A DNA stretch of 64,000 bases from Paenibacillus phyllosphaerae (GTDB taxonomy: Bacteria > Bacillota > Bacilli > Paenibacillales > Paenibacillaceae): NCBI RefSeq assembly GCF_014192105.1, contig NZ_JACHXK010000001.1, positions 496,001 through 560,000 of the forward strand. The letters are read 5' to 3'. Positions 51,940 to 60,515 of the stretch are shown piece by piece. Numbering within the stretch: the first letter of the stretch is position 1; each line of letters starts with the position of its first letter. A program made the position numbers and the translations under genes. A model generated the notes under the pieces. It was not told the origin of the DNA, did no database searches, and saw only the letters and a list, made by a program, of their open reading frames with translations.

Positions 51940-53892
51940 TTGAACCATTCGAATTGGCTGAAGACTTCCCGGCTCCTGCTCGTTATGGCAGTCCTGCTCT
52001 TGATCCTGCTCGCCATATCGCTCGTGCAGCATACGGTCGCTTCACGCGTCAATATGTCGCCGCCCCTCCCCATGGGCAGCATGCAGATGGCTAAGGCAGC
52101 AAACCCGCCTGCTGATGCCGCCGCAGCCGGTGCTCCTTCCGGCACGCAGTGGCATCAGATCCGGGAGCTGTTCCCCCGTTTCGACGGCTACATTCCCCCA
52201 GGACGTTACTGGCTGAGGCTCCCTCTCGAACTTTCCTACAGATCGGGACAAGCGGAGACTTCCCTCTATATATATCATGTTCGATCGATTCGGCTCTTCG
52301 CGGACGGCGAAGAACTAGCACCAAGCGCCATACCAACGCACAGCGCTCCGATTAATCCGTATTACATCTGGTATCTGGTTCCGCTCTCTGGCAGCATGAA
52401 GACTAGCGAGCTTGTCCTCTACCTCGATACGGAAGGAATGAATCTCCCGCTGCCCGTCATTCGCACGACCGGGGCGGAAGCCCTGTATCCATGGCTGTTC
52501 CAGCAGGAGTTCAGCAATTATATGCTGTCGGCCTTGTTCGTCTTCTGCGGTACTGCTGCACTTTTCTTCTGGTACAGGAGGCGCGAGCGGGCTTATCTCT
52601 ATTTTGCCTTGTTCGCCTTTGCCATCGGGTATGCGGCATTCGTCCGGAATCAGACCTTCATGCTGATCTCGACGAACACCTGGTTTACCTATCTGCACGA
52701 TCTCGTACTTCCGCTTGCGGTGTTCGCTTTCGTCGGATTCCTTGCGCATCTGTACCCGGGCTTGTACCCAAAAGCCCACCGAAGGCTGAAAGCCGTGCTG
52801 CTAGTGTTCTGCCTTGCCTGTACCACGGCCGCGCTGACATCCGCGTATGTTTACGACCTGCTGCTGCTTCGCTTCTTCCCGCCTCTCTGCCTCGTCACGC
52901 TTGCGTTCGTTGCCCGCACGATCTTCCGTGCCTTCCGCAGCTATGGCGATAAGGAGCAAATCGGGATGACGGCCGGTTTTGCCGTCGTCGCCTTGCAAGC
53001 GCTGCTGCACCTGTGCAGCGTCGCCTTCATTCCGTTGTACTGGCAGCTCCAACAATGGCTGCCGCTGCTTCGCTACTGGAACAATACGCTCGTCTTCTGG
53101 AGCATCTTCTTGCTGCTCATCTGCTTCATACGCGTGATGTATGCCCGTTACGATAAACTGAATGAGGATCTCGCGGCCTTCAATCACAATCTGGAGGCAA
53201 TCGTGCAGGAACGGACAGGCCAGTTGGAAGCGGCGAGCCAGCAGCTGGAGGTCACGATGCGCGACTCCGCCGAAGCGATGGTGTCCGCCTTGGTGCTCGA
53301 GGAACGCCAGCGAATGGCGTATACGATCCACGATACGCTCGGCCATACGCTGACGGCGACGATTGTCCAGATGGAAGCGGCGAAGCGGCTGCTCGAGAAG
53401 GATGCGGAGCTTGCCCGCCTCAAATTCAATGCCGCCCAGCAGCTCGTCCGCAAAGGGCTGGAAGAAATTCGCGGCTCGCTCCAGCTGCTGCAGGAAGATC
53501 CGTCCTACTATGATCTGCTGCAGTCGATGGAGAAACTGATGTCCGAGACGAGCGCCGCTTACGGCGTGAGCATCGAACACCGGTTCGATCCGTTGCCCGA
53601 GCAACTGACCATCCTTCAGAAGCGCGTTCTCTACCATGCGCTGCAGGAAGGACTCGCCAACGGCATCCGCCACGGCCGTTGCGATCGCTTCGATCTGGTG
53701 CTGACACGGTCGGAGGATTCGGTCACCTTCTCCCTCGTCAACAATGGGCTGCCTTATACGGCAGCGCAATTGGGGCCTGGTCTCAAAGTTATGGAGGATC
53801 GCGTCCTCCAGCTTGGGGGTACCCTGCGCATCGCTTCCGCCGAGCAAGGCTGCGTGCTGTCGCTGGTGCTGCCCATCCGCCACGGCGCTTAG
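51940..53892 (+). CDS. sensor histidine kinase with extracellular and seven-helix sensor (7TMR-DISM-like)
   Basis: 650 residues. An N-terminal membrane helix, an extracytoplasmic beta-rich domain at about residues 45-185 (YWLRLPLELSYRSGQ...) resembling 7TMR-DISM extracellular domains, seven membrane helices at about 190-405, a coiled coil, the HisKA_3 block ERQRMAYTIHDTLGHTLTATIVQ and an HATPase domain. The start is a TTG with AAAGGAG 8 nt upstream. It pairs with the NarL-family regulator just before it. Signal unknown. A terminator follows. Confidence 0.9.
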   Translation: MNHSNWLKTSRLLLVMAVLLLILLAISLVQHTVASRVNMSPPLPMGSMQMAKAANPPADAAAAGAPSGTQWHQIRELFPRFDGYIPPGRYWLRLPLELSYRSGQAETSLYIYHVRSIRLFADGEELAPSAIPTHSAPINPYYIWYLVPLSGSMKTSELVLYLDTEGMNLPLPVIRTTGAEALYPWLFQQEFSNYMLSALFVFCGTAALFFWYRRRERAYLYFALFAFAIGYAAFVRNQTFMLISTNTWFTYLHDLVLPLAVFAFVGFLAHLYPGLYPKAHRRLKAVLLVFCLACTTAALTSAYVYDLLLLRFFPPLCLVTLAFVARTIFRAFRSYGDKEQIGMTAGFAVVALQALLHLCSVAFIPLYWQLQQWLPLLRYWNNTLVFWSIFLLLICFIRVMYARYDKLNEDLAAFNHNLEAIVQERTGQLEAASQQLEVTMRDSAEAMVSALVLEERQRMAYTIHDTLGHTLTATIVQMEAAKRLLEKDAELARLKFNAAQQLVRKGLEEIRGSLQLLQEDPSYYDLLQSMEKLMSETSAAYGVSIEHRFDPLPEQLTILQKRVLYHALQEGLANGIRHGRCDRFDLVLTRSEDSVTFSLVNNGLPYTAAQLGPGLKVMEDRVLQLGGTLRIASAEQGCVLSLVLPIRHGA

Positions 53893-53941
53893 TGCCGCAG
53901 GCGGAAACTTCCTGAGGCGACCGGCGACCGGCAAACGAATG

Positions 53942-53986
53942 AAGGCAGTCCCCTTGACCAAGCGTCATGGGGACTGCCTTCATTAT
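53942..53986. terminator. terminator between the kinase and the M23 gene
   Basis: AAGGCAGTCCCC, 15-nt loop, GGGGACTGCCTT, then CATTATT; likely used from both sides. Confidence 0.75.
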
Positions 53987-54903
53987 TCGGGGTTCTGCAA
54001 GGGGATCAAGACATCGCCGGTCAGCACTTTGCGGCCATCGATTATCTCGACTCCGCCTTTAGGCTGGGAATGTCCATGGATCGCCTTGAAGTAGAGGGGC
54101 AACCCTTCGGCAAGAAACATGCTCGTCTTCGAGGGATCCTGCCGTTGATGATGCAAGTGAAGATGAGGTTCGCTGGAGGCACCGGAATTCCCCACTTGAC
54201 CAAGCAATTCGCCTGCTTGAACATGTTGACCGACTTCAACTTCTACCGATCCTTGCTTAAGATGGGATAGCACGAGGTAGGTATGGCTATCGTCCATACG
54301 CAGATAGACGTAATTCCCAAGCATGGTCTCATATTGCTCTTCGCCTGGCGTCTGATCCGCCTCCTCGTCATAAGCGCCGACGATAACGCCTGAAGCCGGC
54401 GCAATGACGTCAGCACCATAAATTCCGTAGTCGAATAAGCGATGGCTGCCTGTAAGGGCCGGCTCCATCATCAAATCGTACGCGAATCGCTCCATCGGCC
54501 AAACCACATGACGGTTATGCTTGTACTCGTTGCCGCCCCAGCCCACGATCGCAGGTTCCCGCAAAGGAAGCCCGATGGTCGTGGCAGGCGTCGCGCGATC
54601 GATATTCACCGGAAATACAGGGTGCCAGATACCGAATAATAGGGCTAGCGGACCGGCCCCCGGCAGCGAGAGCACGAGCAGCATCAAGTAGCGCATGGGA
54701 TGGCGTCTGACCCACAATCCTCGTATAAGCAGTACGCATGCAACTCCTGCGCATGCCGCGCTTGCAAAGCTAAAGCCGATCAGCCCCCACCAAGCTGCGG
54801 CCCCGATGGTCCCGCCGATGAAGAATACCAGCCCCCAGCCTAATGCCGGCAATAGAAATACAAGCGCTCCGATCCAATACAACAATCTGCTGCTGTTGGA
54901 CAA
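53983..54903 (-). CDS. membrane-anchored M23-family peptidase
   Basis: 306 residues. Three or four N-terminal membrane helices up to about residue 95, then an M23/LytM-type domain: YGIYGADVIAPASGVIVGAYDE (Asp metal ligand), HTYLVLSHLKQGSVEV, VGQHVQAGELLGQVGNSGASSEPHLHLHHQ with the HxH motif. The usual HxxxD of the first metal motif appears as YGADV, so one ligand may differ. A TTG at 54903 with GGGAG 8 nt upstream is preferred over a TTG 20 codons earlier. Role in wall cleavage is inferred. Confidence 0.8.
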   Translation of the reverse strand: MSNSSRLLYWIGALVFLLPALGWGLVFFIGGTIGAAAWWGLIGFSFASAACAGVACVLLIRGLWVRRHPMRYLMLLVLSLPGAGPLALLFGIWHPVFPVNIDRATPATTIGLPLREPAIVGWGGNEYKHNRHVVWPMERFAYDLMMEPALTGSHRLFDYGIYGADVIAPASGVIVGAYDEEADQTPGEEQYETMLGNYVYLRMDDSHTYLVLSHLKQGSVEVEVGQHVQAGELLGQVGNSGASSEPHLHLHHQRQDPSKTSMFLAEGLPLYFKAIHGHSQPKGGVEIIDGRKVLTGDVLIPLQNPE

Positions 54904-54995
54904 TTCGACCACTCCCTGGATAAGATGATATCTCCATCCTATCGGGGCGACCTTGCGGCTCAAGCAATTCTTTCTTACGACTTCCTTAAGAAATC

Positions 54996-56027
54996 CTAGC
55001 CTGGAGCTAGCGGGAGGATGACCGTAAAGCAGGTCTGCGCCGAATCGCTATGAACCTCTAACCGCCCTTCGTGCAGCTCGATGATCTTAAGCGCGACGGA
55101 CAAGCCTATTCCTCTGCCGTCACAATGCAGCGAATGGGCGTCGCTCCCTCGATAACCGCGTTCGAATATATGCGGCAGTTCCTTGGCATCGATAGGCGCG
55201 CCATAGTTGACGACTTGAACCTGGGCGAAGCCGTCCGCACTTCGTTGACATTCGATCCGGATGCGCTCCCCCTCTTTGCCATGCGTCAAGCTGTTGGCGA
55301 TCAGGTTATGGAATACCCTGACAATGAGGTTAGGATCGACGTTCACGGGCAATACTCTCTCGCCGGCCAATTCCCAATCGATTCCTTCACGTTCCATTTG
55401 CGGAATGAAATCCACCACCACCTGCTCCGTCAGCGCCACGAGATTCAAACTCACCTTGTGAAGCGGACTGGCCGGTACCTCCATGTAGCTATACTCCAGA
55501 AGCGCTTCGATCTGGGTCGACAGTTCGCGCGTCTTGCGCTCGCAAATCTCCGCATAATCGATACTTGCCTGCGAAGCGTCCTGCAAACTGCTGTGGAGCA
55601 AACCCAAATAACCGGTCAGCGAGGTTAACGGCGTCCGCAAATCATGGGAGATGCCCGCGATCAGTTCGACTTTCATACGCTCAGACAGCAGTTCCCGCTC
55701 AAGGGACCCCTGTAGACTAGCCGCCATTTCGTTCACGCTTCGCGCCAAATCGCCGATCTCGTCATCGGTACGATCCGCGATCCGGACGTCAAGCCGGCCT
55801 TCGCGATAATGGAACATGTGCTCGCGAAGCGACCTCAACCGCGTGATGATCGATCTGGCCATAACATGAAAGAAAGTGCCGGATATGAGCAAGAAGAGGA
55901 TCACATAGAGGAACGAATAGTGCTGTTCCAAGGCTTCCGTACGGATGCCGAACTGCCCTATGACGATTTGGAGAAGAATGATGCTGATGCCCGCTCCTAT
56001 CAGACTGAACAGGAATAATCCGTACAA
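54996..56027 (-). CDS. VanS-like sensor histidine kinase
   Basis: 343 residues from the TTG at 56027. Two membrane helices, a short extracytoplasmic loop, HAMP domain (ITRLRSLREHMFHYREGRLDVR), HisKA (ELIAGISHDLRTPLTSLTGYLGLL) and HATPase with NLIANSLTHGKE. The start is uncertain: the frame extends upstream to 56078, overlapping the regulator gene, and residues RGIRIK before the TTG would suit a kinase N-terminus. It forms an operon with the regulator. Confidence 0.85.
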   Translation of the reverse strand: MYGLFLFSLIGAGISIILLQIVIGQFGIRTEALEQHYSFLYVILFLLISGTFFHVMARSIITRLRSLREHMFHYREGRLDVRIADRTDDEIGDLARSVNEMAASLQGSLERELLSERMKVELIAGISHDLRTPLTSLTGYLGLLHSSLQDASQASIDYAEICERKTRELSTQIEALLEYSYMEVPASPLHKVSLNLVALTEQVVVDFIPQMEREGIDWELAGERVLPVNVDPNLIVRVFHNLIANSLTHGKEGERIRIECQRSADGFAQVQVVNYGAPIDAKELPHIFERGYRGSDAHSLHCDGRGIGLSVALKIIELHEGRLEVHSDSAQTCFTVILPLAPG

Positions 56028-56034
56028 TTTGATT

Positions 56035-56754
56035 CTAATTCCCCGGTATGCGATTCTCTTGAATTTTATAGCCAACACCCCACATATTCACAATCAGATC
56101 CAGCTCGCCAGCATGCTTGCCCAGCTTCTCCCGCAGACGGGAGATATGGACCATTACCGTGTTGTTGCCCTCCATGCCGCGCTCTCCCCAGACACGCTCG
56201 AATATTTCTTCGGATGGAAAAACACGGTTCGGGTGCTGAGCGAGCAGAACTAATATGTCGTATTCCGTCTTCGTCAGCCGGATCTCCTTCCCGAACAGGA
56301 ATACGGTCCGGCTAAGCAAATCGATCTCCAAGCCGTTCCTGACAATCCGGTTGGTTGAGGTAACGTCCGGGGTTCGGCCCATATACGATACCCTTCTTAG
56401 GTGCGCATTCACGCGCGCGACAAGCTCTATGGGACTAAAGGGCTTCGACAAATAATCATCCGCACCGGTAGCAAGCCCATGAACTTTATCCCACTCGGCC
56501 GATTTGGCGCTAAGAAATAAAAGCGGAACATAAGAGGTTTCCCGTATCCTCCTGCATACTTCAATACCGTCGATTCCCTTCATCATAACGTCTAAAATGA
56601 CCAGATCGATCCCGCCTCGCGCTACGTGCTTCAACGCCGTCAAGCCATCCTCGGCCAAGACTGTAGCCATGCCGGCCTGCTGTAAATAAACAGCGATCAT
56701 CCTGCGGATATCATCATCATCGTCCACGATCAGAATCGTTGCCTGCCCGTTCAT
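56035..56754 (-). CDS. OmpR-family response regulator
   Basis: 239 residues. A receiver domain (ILIVDDDDDIRRMIAVYLQQ; phospho-Asp in DLVILDVMMKGIDG; Lys in YLSKPFSP) and a winged-helix effector domain ending VWGERGMEGNNTVMVHISRLREKLG and IVNMWGVGYK, of the VanR/PhoP type. First gene of the pair with the VanS-like kinase. The adjacent M23 peptidase gene is a possible target. Confidence 0.93.
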   Translation of the reverse strand: MNGQATILIVDDDDDIRRMIAVYLQQAGMATVLAEDGLTALKHVARGGIDLVILDVMMKGIDGIEVCRRIRETSYVPLLFLSAKSAEWDKVHGLATGADDYLSKPFSPIELVARVNAHLRRVSYMGRTPDVTSTNRIVRNGLEIDLLSRTVFLFGKEIRLTKTEYDILVLLAQHPNRVFPSEEIFERVWGERGMEGNNTVMVHISRLREKLGKHAGELDLIVNMWGVGYKIQENRIPGN

Positions 56755-56859
56755 CGTGTCTCTCCTTTGCTCGGCCTATGCTATTAACAATCTAATTTTA
56801 CCATCAAATGCTTAATTTAGGGATGGAGCGGCAAGTGGTTTAAGATGATTTGATCCGCA

Positions 56860-56886
56860 TAAAAAAATCCGCCATAAAGGCGGATT
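56860..56886 (-). terminator. terminator of the transglutaminase gene
   Basis: AATCCGCC-tttat-GGCGGATT followed on the minus strand by TTTTTATG. Confidence 0.9.
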
Positions 56887-56923
56887 CGGCGAAATACTGG
56901 GAGATGAAGCGCATTACCGTGCC

Positions 56924-58051
56924 TCATGCGTAAACTAGCGTAAGGCGAATCAATTTGTCCGTGGACGACGGCGTACGACTGTAAGATTCGGTCGTATAGC
57001 TGAATTTGGACAGATTGGTCTGCGCGGCGAGCGCCTTCTTCAAGTCCGCCGTCACCGTCGACCCTCTCGTATAACGGAAGGTCAGCGTCTTCTGCCCTTG
57101 GCTGGCGGCAGCCGTAATCTTGTCGATCAGCCCCTGCACGCTTGTGACCGTGTAGGCGTCCGTCAGGTAGATGTAACCCATCGTGTTGTACAAATTCGTA
57201 TAAAAGGCCGATCTGCTCTTATCCGATGCCGCCAGCTTCTGAAGCGTCTGCTCATACGCGGTCACGGCCTTCGGATAATCCGCGCTCTTCCACGCATGGT
57301 CGGCGCGCAGCTGCGTATCCGTCACGTTGTAATAGTTGTACGTCACCCGGCCTGCCACGTTCGGCACGGGATCGTCCCAGGTCGTATCGATATGATACCA
57401 TTGGCCGCCGAGCTGGATCAGATTCCAGGCATGGGCTTGCCCGCGCGACGTTCCTTCCACGATCCGCACCGGAATGCCCGCCTGCTTCATCATCTCGTAG
57501 GTGAGCAGCGCATAACCCTGGCATACCGTGCTTCCCTTGAATAAGCCGTCATAAGCCGAATGGGAGACGAGCTTCGTGTCGTACGCAAGGTTGGCGACGA
57601 TCCAGTCATGGATCGCTTTGGCCTTCTGATGATCGTTCATCGACTTTGACACGATGTTGCTCAGCACTTTGGTCACGCGCTGCTGGACGAGCTTTGTCTG
57701 CTCAAGCGACTCCCAATACGTAAATTTGAACACAACCGTTGCCGCATTCCCTTTGAATGTGGCGGTCGTCGCATAGGATTTGACGATGTAATGGAGATAA
57801 TCGTTAGCGGCCATCGCGGCTTCCAGCGCCTTATCCACGTCTGTCTTAAGCGAAGCCTTGGTGCCGCTGTAGGAAATCGTATAGGAGTCCAGTCGCTGAT
57901 TCAGTGCGTTGGTCAGCTGCTGTTGCATCTTGGTTTGGCTTGCCGTCAATGCGGCCGCTGCGGATACATGCGGAACAAGGCTCCCTGCCGATGCCGATCC
58001 GAATCCAAGCAAGATGCTTGCCGCCAGGAGGCCTTTTGCCCAATGTCTCAT
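56924..58051 (-). CDS. secreted transglutaminase-like domain protein
   Basis: 375 residues. Sec signal peptide (GLLAASILLGFGSASAGSLVPHVSA). The transglutaminase-like core at about 150-265 carries the Cys-His-Asp triad: FKGSTVCQGYALLTYEM, GQAHAWNLIQLG and HIDTTWDDPVP. A C-terminal domain follows (LIDKITAAASQGQKTLTFRYTRGS). Related proteins act as extracellular peptidases or wall-remodelling enzymes; specificity unknown. Single gene with a terminator. Confidence 0.88.
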   Translation of the reverse strand: MRHWAKGLLAASILLGFGSASAGSLVPHVSAAAALTASQTKMQQQLTNALNQRLDSYTISYSGTKASLKTDVDKALEAAMAANDYLHYIVKSYATTATFKGNAATVVFKFTYWESLEQTKLVQQRVTKVLSNIVSKSMNDHQKAKAIHDWIVANLAYDTKLVSHSAYDGLFKGSTVCQGYALLTYEMMKQAGIPVRIVEGTSRGQAHAWNLIQLGGQWYHIDTTWDDPVPNVAGRVTYNYYNVTDTQLRADHAWKSADYPKAVTAYEQTLQKLAASDKSRSAFYTNLYNTMGYIYLTDAYTVTSVQGLIDKITAAASQGQKTLTFRYTRGSTVTADLKKALAAQTNLSKFSYTTESYSRTPSSTDKLIRLTLVYA

Positions 58052-58304
58052 TCGCTAGTTCCCTCTCTTCGTTACGCTTGTTCGTTCTAATACTAGCATA
58101 CGTATCGACACATTACGACACCTTCCTGCCATCCCATGAATTGGATGAGCATGCCTATATATACGTGAGGCTCGGACCAAGTATAGCCGAGCTCTGTGAA
58201 CATTTTAAGTAACTAGGGGACGAATTTTTATACGAACGGCAACTGCTTTATAATGGAAATGGCGGCTTAAACGGCCTACACATTCATGAAGGAGTGAGGA
58301 GAAG

Positions 58305-59249
58305 ATGAAATATCGCAAGCTGGGGAAGAACGGACCTGACGTCTCGGTTATCGGATTCGGAACATGGGCCATCGGCGGCGGCGGCTGGGCAAGCGCATGG
58401 GGCGAGCAGGACGATGCTCTCTCGATCGAGAGCGTGCGGGTCGCGCTCGACGCGGGCGTAACTTTCTACGATACGGCGGCGGTATATGGTCTTGGCCACT
58501 CGGAAGAAGTGCTCGGACGGGCGATCGGCAGCGACCGGCACAAGGTTATCCTAGCCACTAAATGCGGGCTTGTATGGGATGAGCGCAATACGATTGCCCG
58601 CAGCGGCGCCTATGAATCGATCCTTCGTGAAGCGGAAGCTTCCCTCAAGCGGCTCGGCACCGATTACATCGACCTGTACCAAATGCACTGGCCAGCCGAA
58701 GATGCCTCGCAGGAAGAGACGATGCGCGCGATGGACAAGCTCGTGCAAGACGGCAAAATCCGTCATGTCGGCATGTCCAATTATACTGTTGAACAGTTGG
58801 AGCGTTCGCTCACGGTTAGGCACGTTGATTCGTTACAGCCGCCGTACTCCATTCTCCGCCCTGCCGTAGAGCAGCAGGTACTTCCCTTCTGTCAGCAGCA
58901 TGGGATTGGCGTCGTCGCATACAGTCCGCTCACTTCCGGACTGCTGTCAGGCAACTACACCTACGATACGAAGTTCAGCGAAGACGATTGGCGTTCGCGC
59001 AATAAAGCCCATACAGGCGAAGGCCTGCGTCAGAACGTCGACAAAGCCGAGCGTCTTAAAGCCATTGCGGCCCGCTTCGATCTGACCTTGCCTCAACTGG
59101 CGGTAGCCTATGTCCTTGCCCACCCTGCGCTGACCAGCGCTCTGGTCGGCGTACGCAAACCTTCGCACATTACCGGCATTCTGCCGGCTGCCGATGTAAC
59201 GTTGGATGAAGCTACGCTCGTCGAGATTCGCGGGATTGCGGCAGAGTAA
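58305..59249 (+). CDS. aldo/keto reductase
   Basis: 314 residues, TIM barrel. Catalytic Asp and Tyr in FYDTAAVYGLGHSEEVLG, Lys in LATKCG, His in YQMHWP, and NADPH-binding residues in the C-terminal segment ALVGVRKPSHI. The substrate, likely a sugar or small carbonyl, is unknown. Ribosome site AAGGAGTGAGGAGAAG. It lies directly upstream of the small RNA cluster. Confidence 0.9.
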   Translation: MKYRKLGKNGPDVSVIGFGTWAIGGGGWASAWGEQDDALSIESVRVALDAGVTFYDTAAVYGLGHSEEVLGRAIGSDRHKVILATKCGLVWDERNTIARSGAYESILREAEASLKRLGTDYIDLYQMHWPAEDASQEETMRAMDKLVQDGKIRHVGMSNYTVEQLERSLTVRHVDSLQPPYSILRPAVEQQVLPFCQQHGIGVVAYSPLTSGLLSGNYTYDTKFSEDDWRSRNKAHTGEGLRQNVDKAERLKAIAARFDLTLPQLAVAYVLAHPALTSALVGVRKPSHITGILPAADVTLDEATLVEIRGIAAE

Positions 59250-59277
59250 CTTTTTTTATAAAAATGCGGCTCGTCCT

Positions 59278-59307
59278 GTATAGGACATCCGCTAGCCGGA
59301 CATCATA
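59278..59307 (+). promoter_or_regulatory. sigma-G promoter of small RNA 1
   Basis: GTATA, 18-bp spacer, CATCATA: an exact fit to GHATR-N18-CATNMTA. Confidence 0.75.
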
Positions 59308-59313
59308 ATTATC

Positions 59314-59538
59314 GACGGTGACAAGCGAGGTGTGGTTCCATTGAGCCAAATGGTGAACGAACTCACAAGAGGTAAACGGAAGTAACACATTATGATTGAA
59401 GAAGCGAGGGGTTGTGCCGCAGAGCTATGCTCAAGGTAATAAACACCGGATTTCTTGAAGCAGATGTGAAACCTGAAGTTGTCTCATTCTAAAATCACCG
59501 TCAAGGAGAGCCCCGTAACAAGGGCTCTCTTTTCTTTT
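59314..59538 (+). ncRNA. forespore small RNA candidate, copy 1
   Basis: About 225 nt. It starts where the sigma-G promoter predicts, with GACGGTGA pairing with TCACCGTC at 59495-59502, and ends at the terminator GAGAGCCC/GGGCTCTC plus TTTTCTTTT. A 40-nt core at 59398-59437 is identical in all three copies and contains the hairpin GAGC-tat-GCTC. A 14-codon ORF starting TTG at 59341 (GAGGTG 8 nt before it) has the same length in all copies, so a peptide-coding role is possible. Not recognised as a known RNA family; CsfG, the known forespore RNA of Bacillus, should be compared. Confidence 0.7.
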
Positions 59539-59609
59539 GCCTGCCCTGTCTCTGCCCTGACTGCGATCCTGCTTGCGGGAAAGGCGAAAAATGATTTTTT
59601 CGACCCGAT

Positions 59610-59639
59610 GAATAGACCGGCCCCTTCCCGGACATTATA
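59610..59639 (+). promoter_or_regulatory. sigma-G promoter of small RNA 2
   Basis: GAATA, 18-bp spacer, CATTATA: exact fit to the sigma-G pattern. Confidence 0.75.
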
Positions 59640-59644
59640 ATATC

Positions 59645-59867
59645 GACGGTGAGAAGCGAGGTGTGGTTCCATTGAGCCAAACGGTGAACGAACTCACAAG
59701 AGGTAAACGGAAGTAACACATTTTGATCGAAGAAGCGAGGGGTTGTGCCGCAGAGCTATGCTCAAGGTTGTAAACACCGGATTTCTTGACAGATGTGAAA
59801 CCTGAAGTTGTCTCATTCTATGATCACCGTCAGGGAGAGTCCTGTAACAAGGGCTCTCTTTTCTTTT
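59645..59867 (+). ncRNA. forespore small RNA candidate, copy 2
   Basis: Second unit of the tandem array, 332 bp downstream of copy 1 when measured promoter to promoter. Closing stem GACGGTGA (59645-59652) with TCACCGTC (59824-59831). Its terminator is GAGAGTCC/GGGCTCTC, where a C-to-T change keeps pairing as a G-U wobble. The 14-codon ORF is at 59672-59716 (SQTVNELTRGKRK after the start). Confidence 0.7.
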
Positions 59868-59939
59868 GCCCGGAAAACCGGTCTGGTTTGCGCCAACCGT
59901 TAACCTTTTACAAAAACAAAATAATTTTCTCGCCAAGCT

Positions 59940-59969
59940 GTATAAGAACCGCCGATTCGGGCCATTCTA
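59940..59969 (+). promoter_or_regulatory. sigma-G promoter of small RNA 3
   Basis: GTATA, 18-bp spacer, CATTCTA: exact fit to the sigma-G pattern. Confidence 0.75.
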
Positions 59970-59974
59970 TAAAG

Positions 59975-60200
59975 GACGGTGAGGAGAGAGGTGTGGTTCC
60001 ATTGAACCGATTGGGGCAAGAACTCACAGGAGATAGGCTGAAGTAACACATTCCTGATTGAAGAAGCGAGGGGTTGTGCCGCAGAGCTATGCTCAAGGTT
60101 ATAAACGCCAGATTTCTTAAAACAGATTGTGCGACTGTAGGTTGACTCATTCTAAATTCACCGTCAAGGAGAGCCCTGTAACAAGGGCTCTCTTTTCCTT
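59975..60200 (+). ncRNA. forespore small RNA candidate, copy 3 (most diverged)
   Basis: Third unit, 330 bp after copy 2. Closing stem GACGGTGA (59975-59982) with TCACCGTC (60158-60165). In the first small hairpin AGCC of copies 1 and 2 is AACC, still pairing with GGTT. The 40-nt core is unchanged while the flanks differ at many positions. The 14-codon ORF at 60002-60046 keeps frame and length but most codons change amino acid, which speaks for RNA-level rather than peptide-level selection. Confidence 0.7.
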
Positions 60201-60253
60201 TGCGTTCCACTCCACTGCATCTGCATTCCGGCGTTCATCCATCCCCTTCCGAT

Positions 60254-60282
60254 GCATAAAAGACCGGCATCCGGGCACGATA
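60254..60282 (+). promoter_or_regulatory. sigma-G-like promoter of the 22-codon ORF
   Basis: GCATA, 17-bp spacer, CACGATA. One mismatch (C for T) in the -10 and a one-base shorter spacer than the three upstream promoters. Confidence 0.45.
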
Positions 60283-60350
60283 TTCTTTATCCTTTTTCCG
60301 GCGCAACAACGGTTAAGACCGCATCACCAAGTAACAAGAAAGGAGTCGTT

Positions 60351-60419
60351 ATGGAAACGATCTTTGAAGTTGTGTTCGCGGTTGTGCTGCACAGCATCGA
60401 GCACTTCTTGTACGAATAG
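60351..60419 (+). CDS. 22-residue small protein
   Basis: METIFEVVFAVVLHSIEHF followed by LYE: hydrophobic with regularly spaced Glu and His, able to form an amphipathic membrane-associated helix. A strong ribosome site, AAGAAAGGAG, lies 6 nt before the ATG and a terminator follows at 60457-60493. Its sigma-G-like promoter and place after the small RNA array suggest a spore-specific micropeptide. No family is recognised. Confidence 0.55.
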   Translation: METIFEVVFAVVLHSIEHFLYE

Positions 60420-60447
60420 CTTTAACCTGAGGTTGGCATTCGGCGAT

Positions 60448-60493
60448 AAAAAAGAAAGAACCTCCTGAAGCGGACAACCGCCAGGAGGTTCTT
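60448..60493. terminator. bidirectional terminator between the small ORF and the HesB gene
   Basis: AAGAACCTCCTG and CAGGAGGTTCTT with an inner CGG-acaa-CCG; on the minus strand TTCTTTTTTATC follows. Confidence 0.88.
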
Positions 60494-60515
60494 CTATTGA
60501 ACGGCGCTTAAGCGA

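Noticed and set aside
59278-60200. T-box, S-box, 6S RNA or tmRNA
   Set aside because: No T-box sequence, no S-box core, no alanyl-tRNA-like end; 6S RNA is single-copy with a central bubble and not sigma-G driven.
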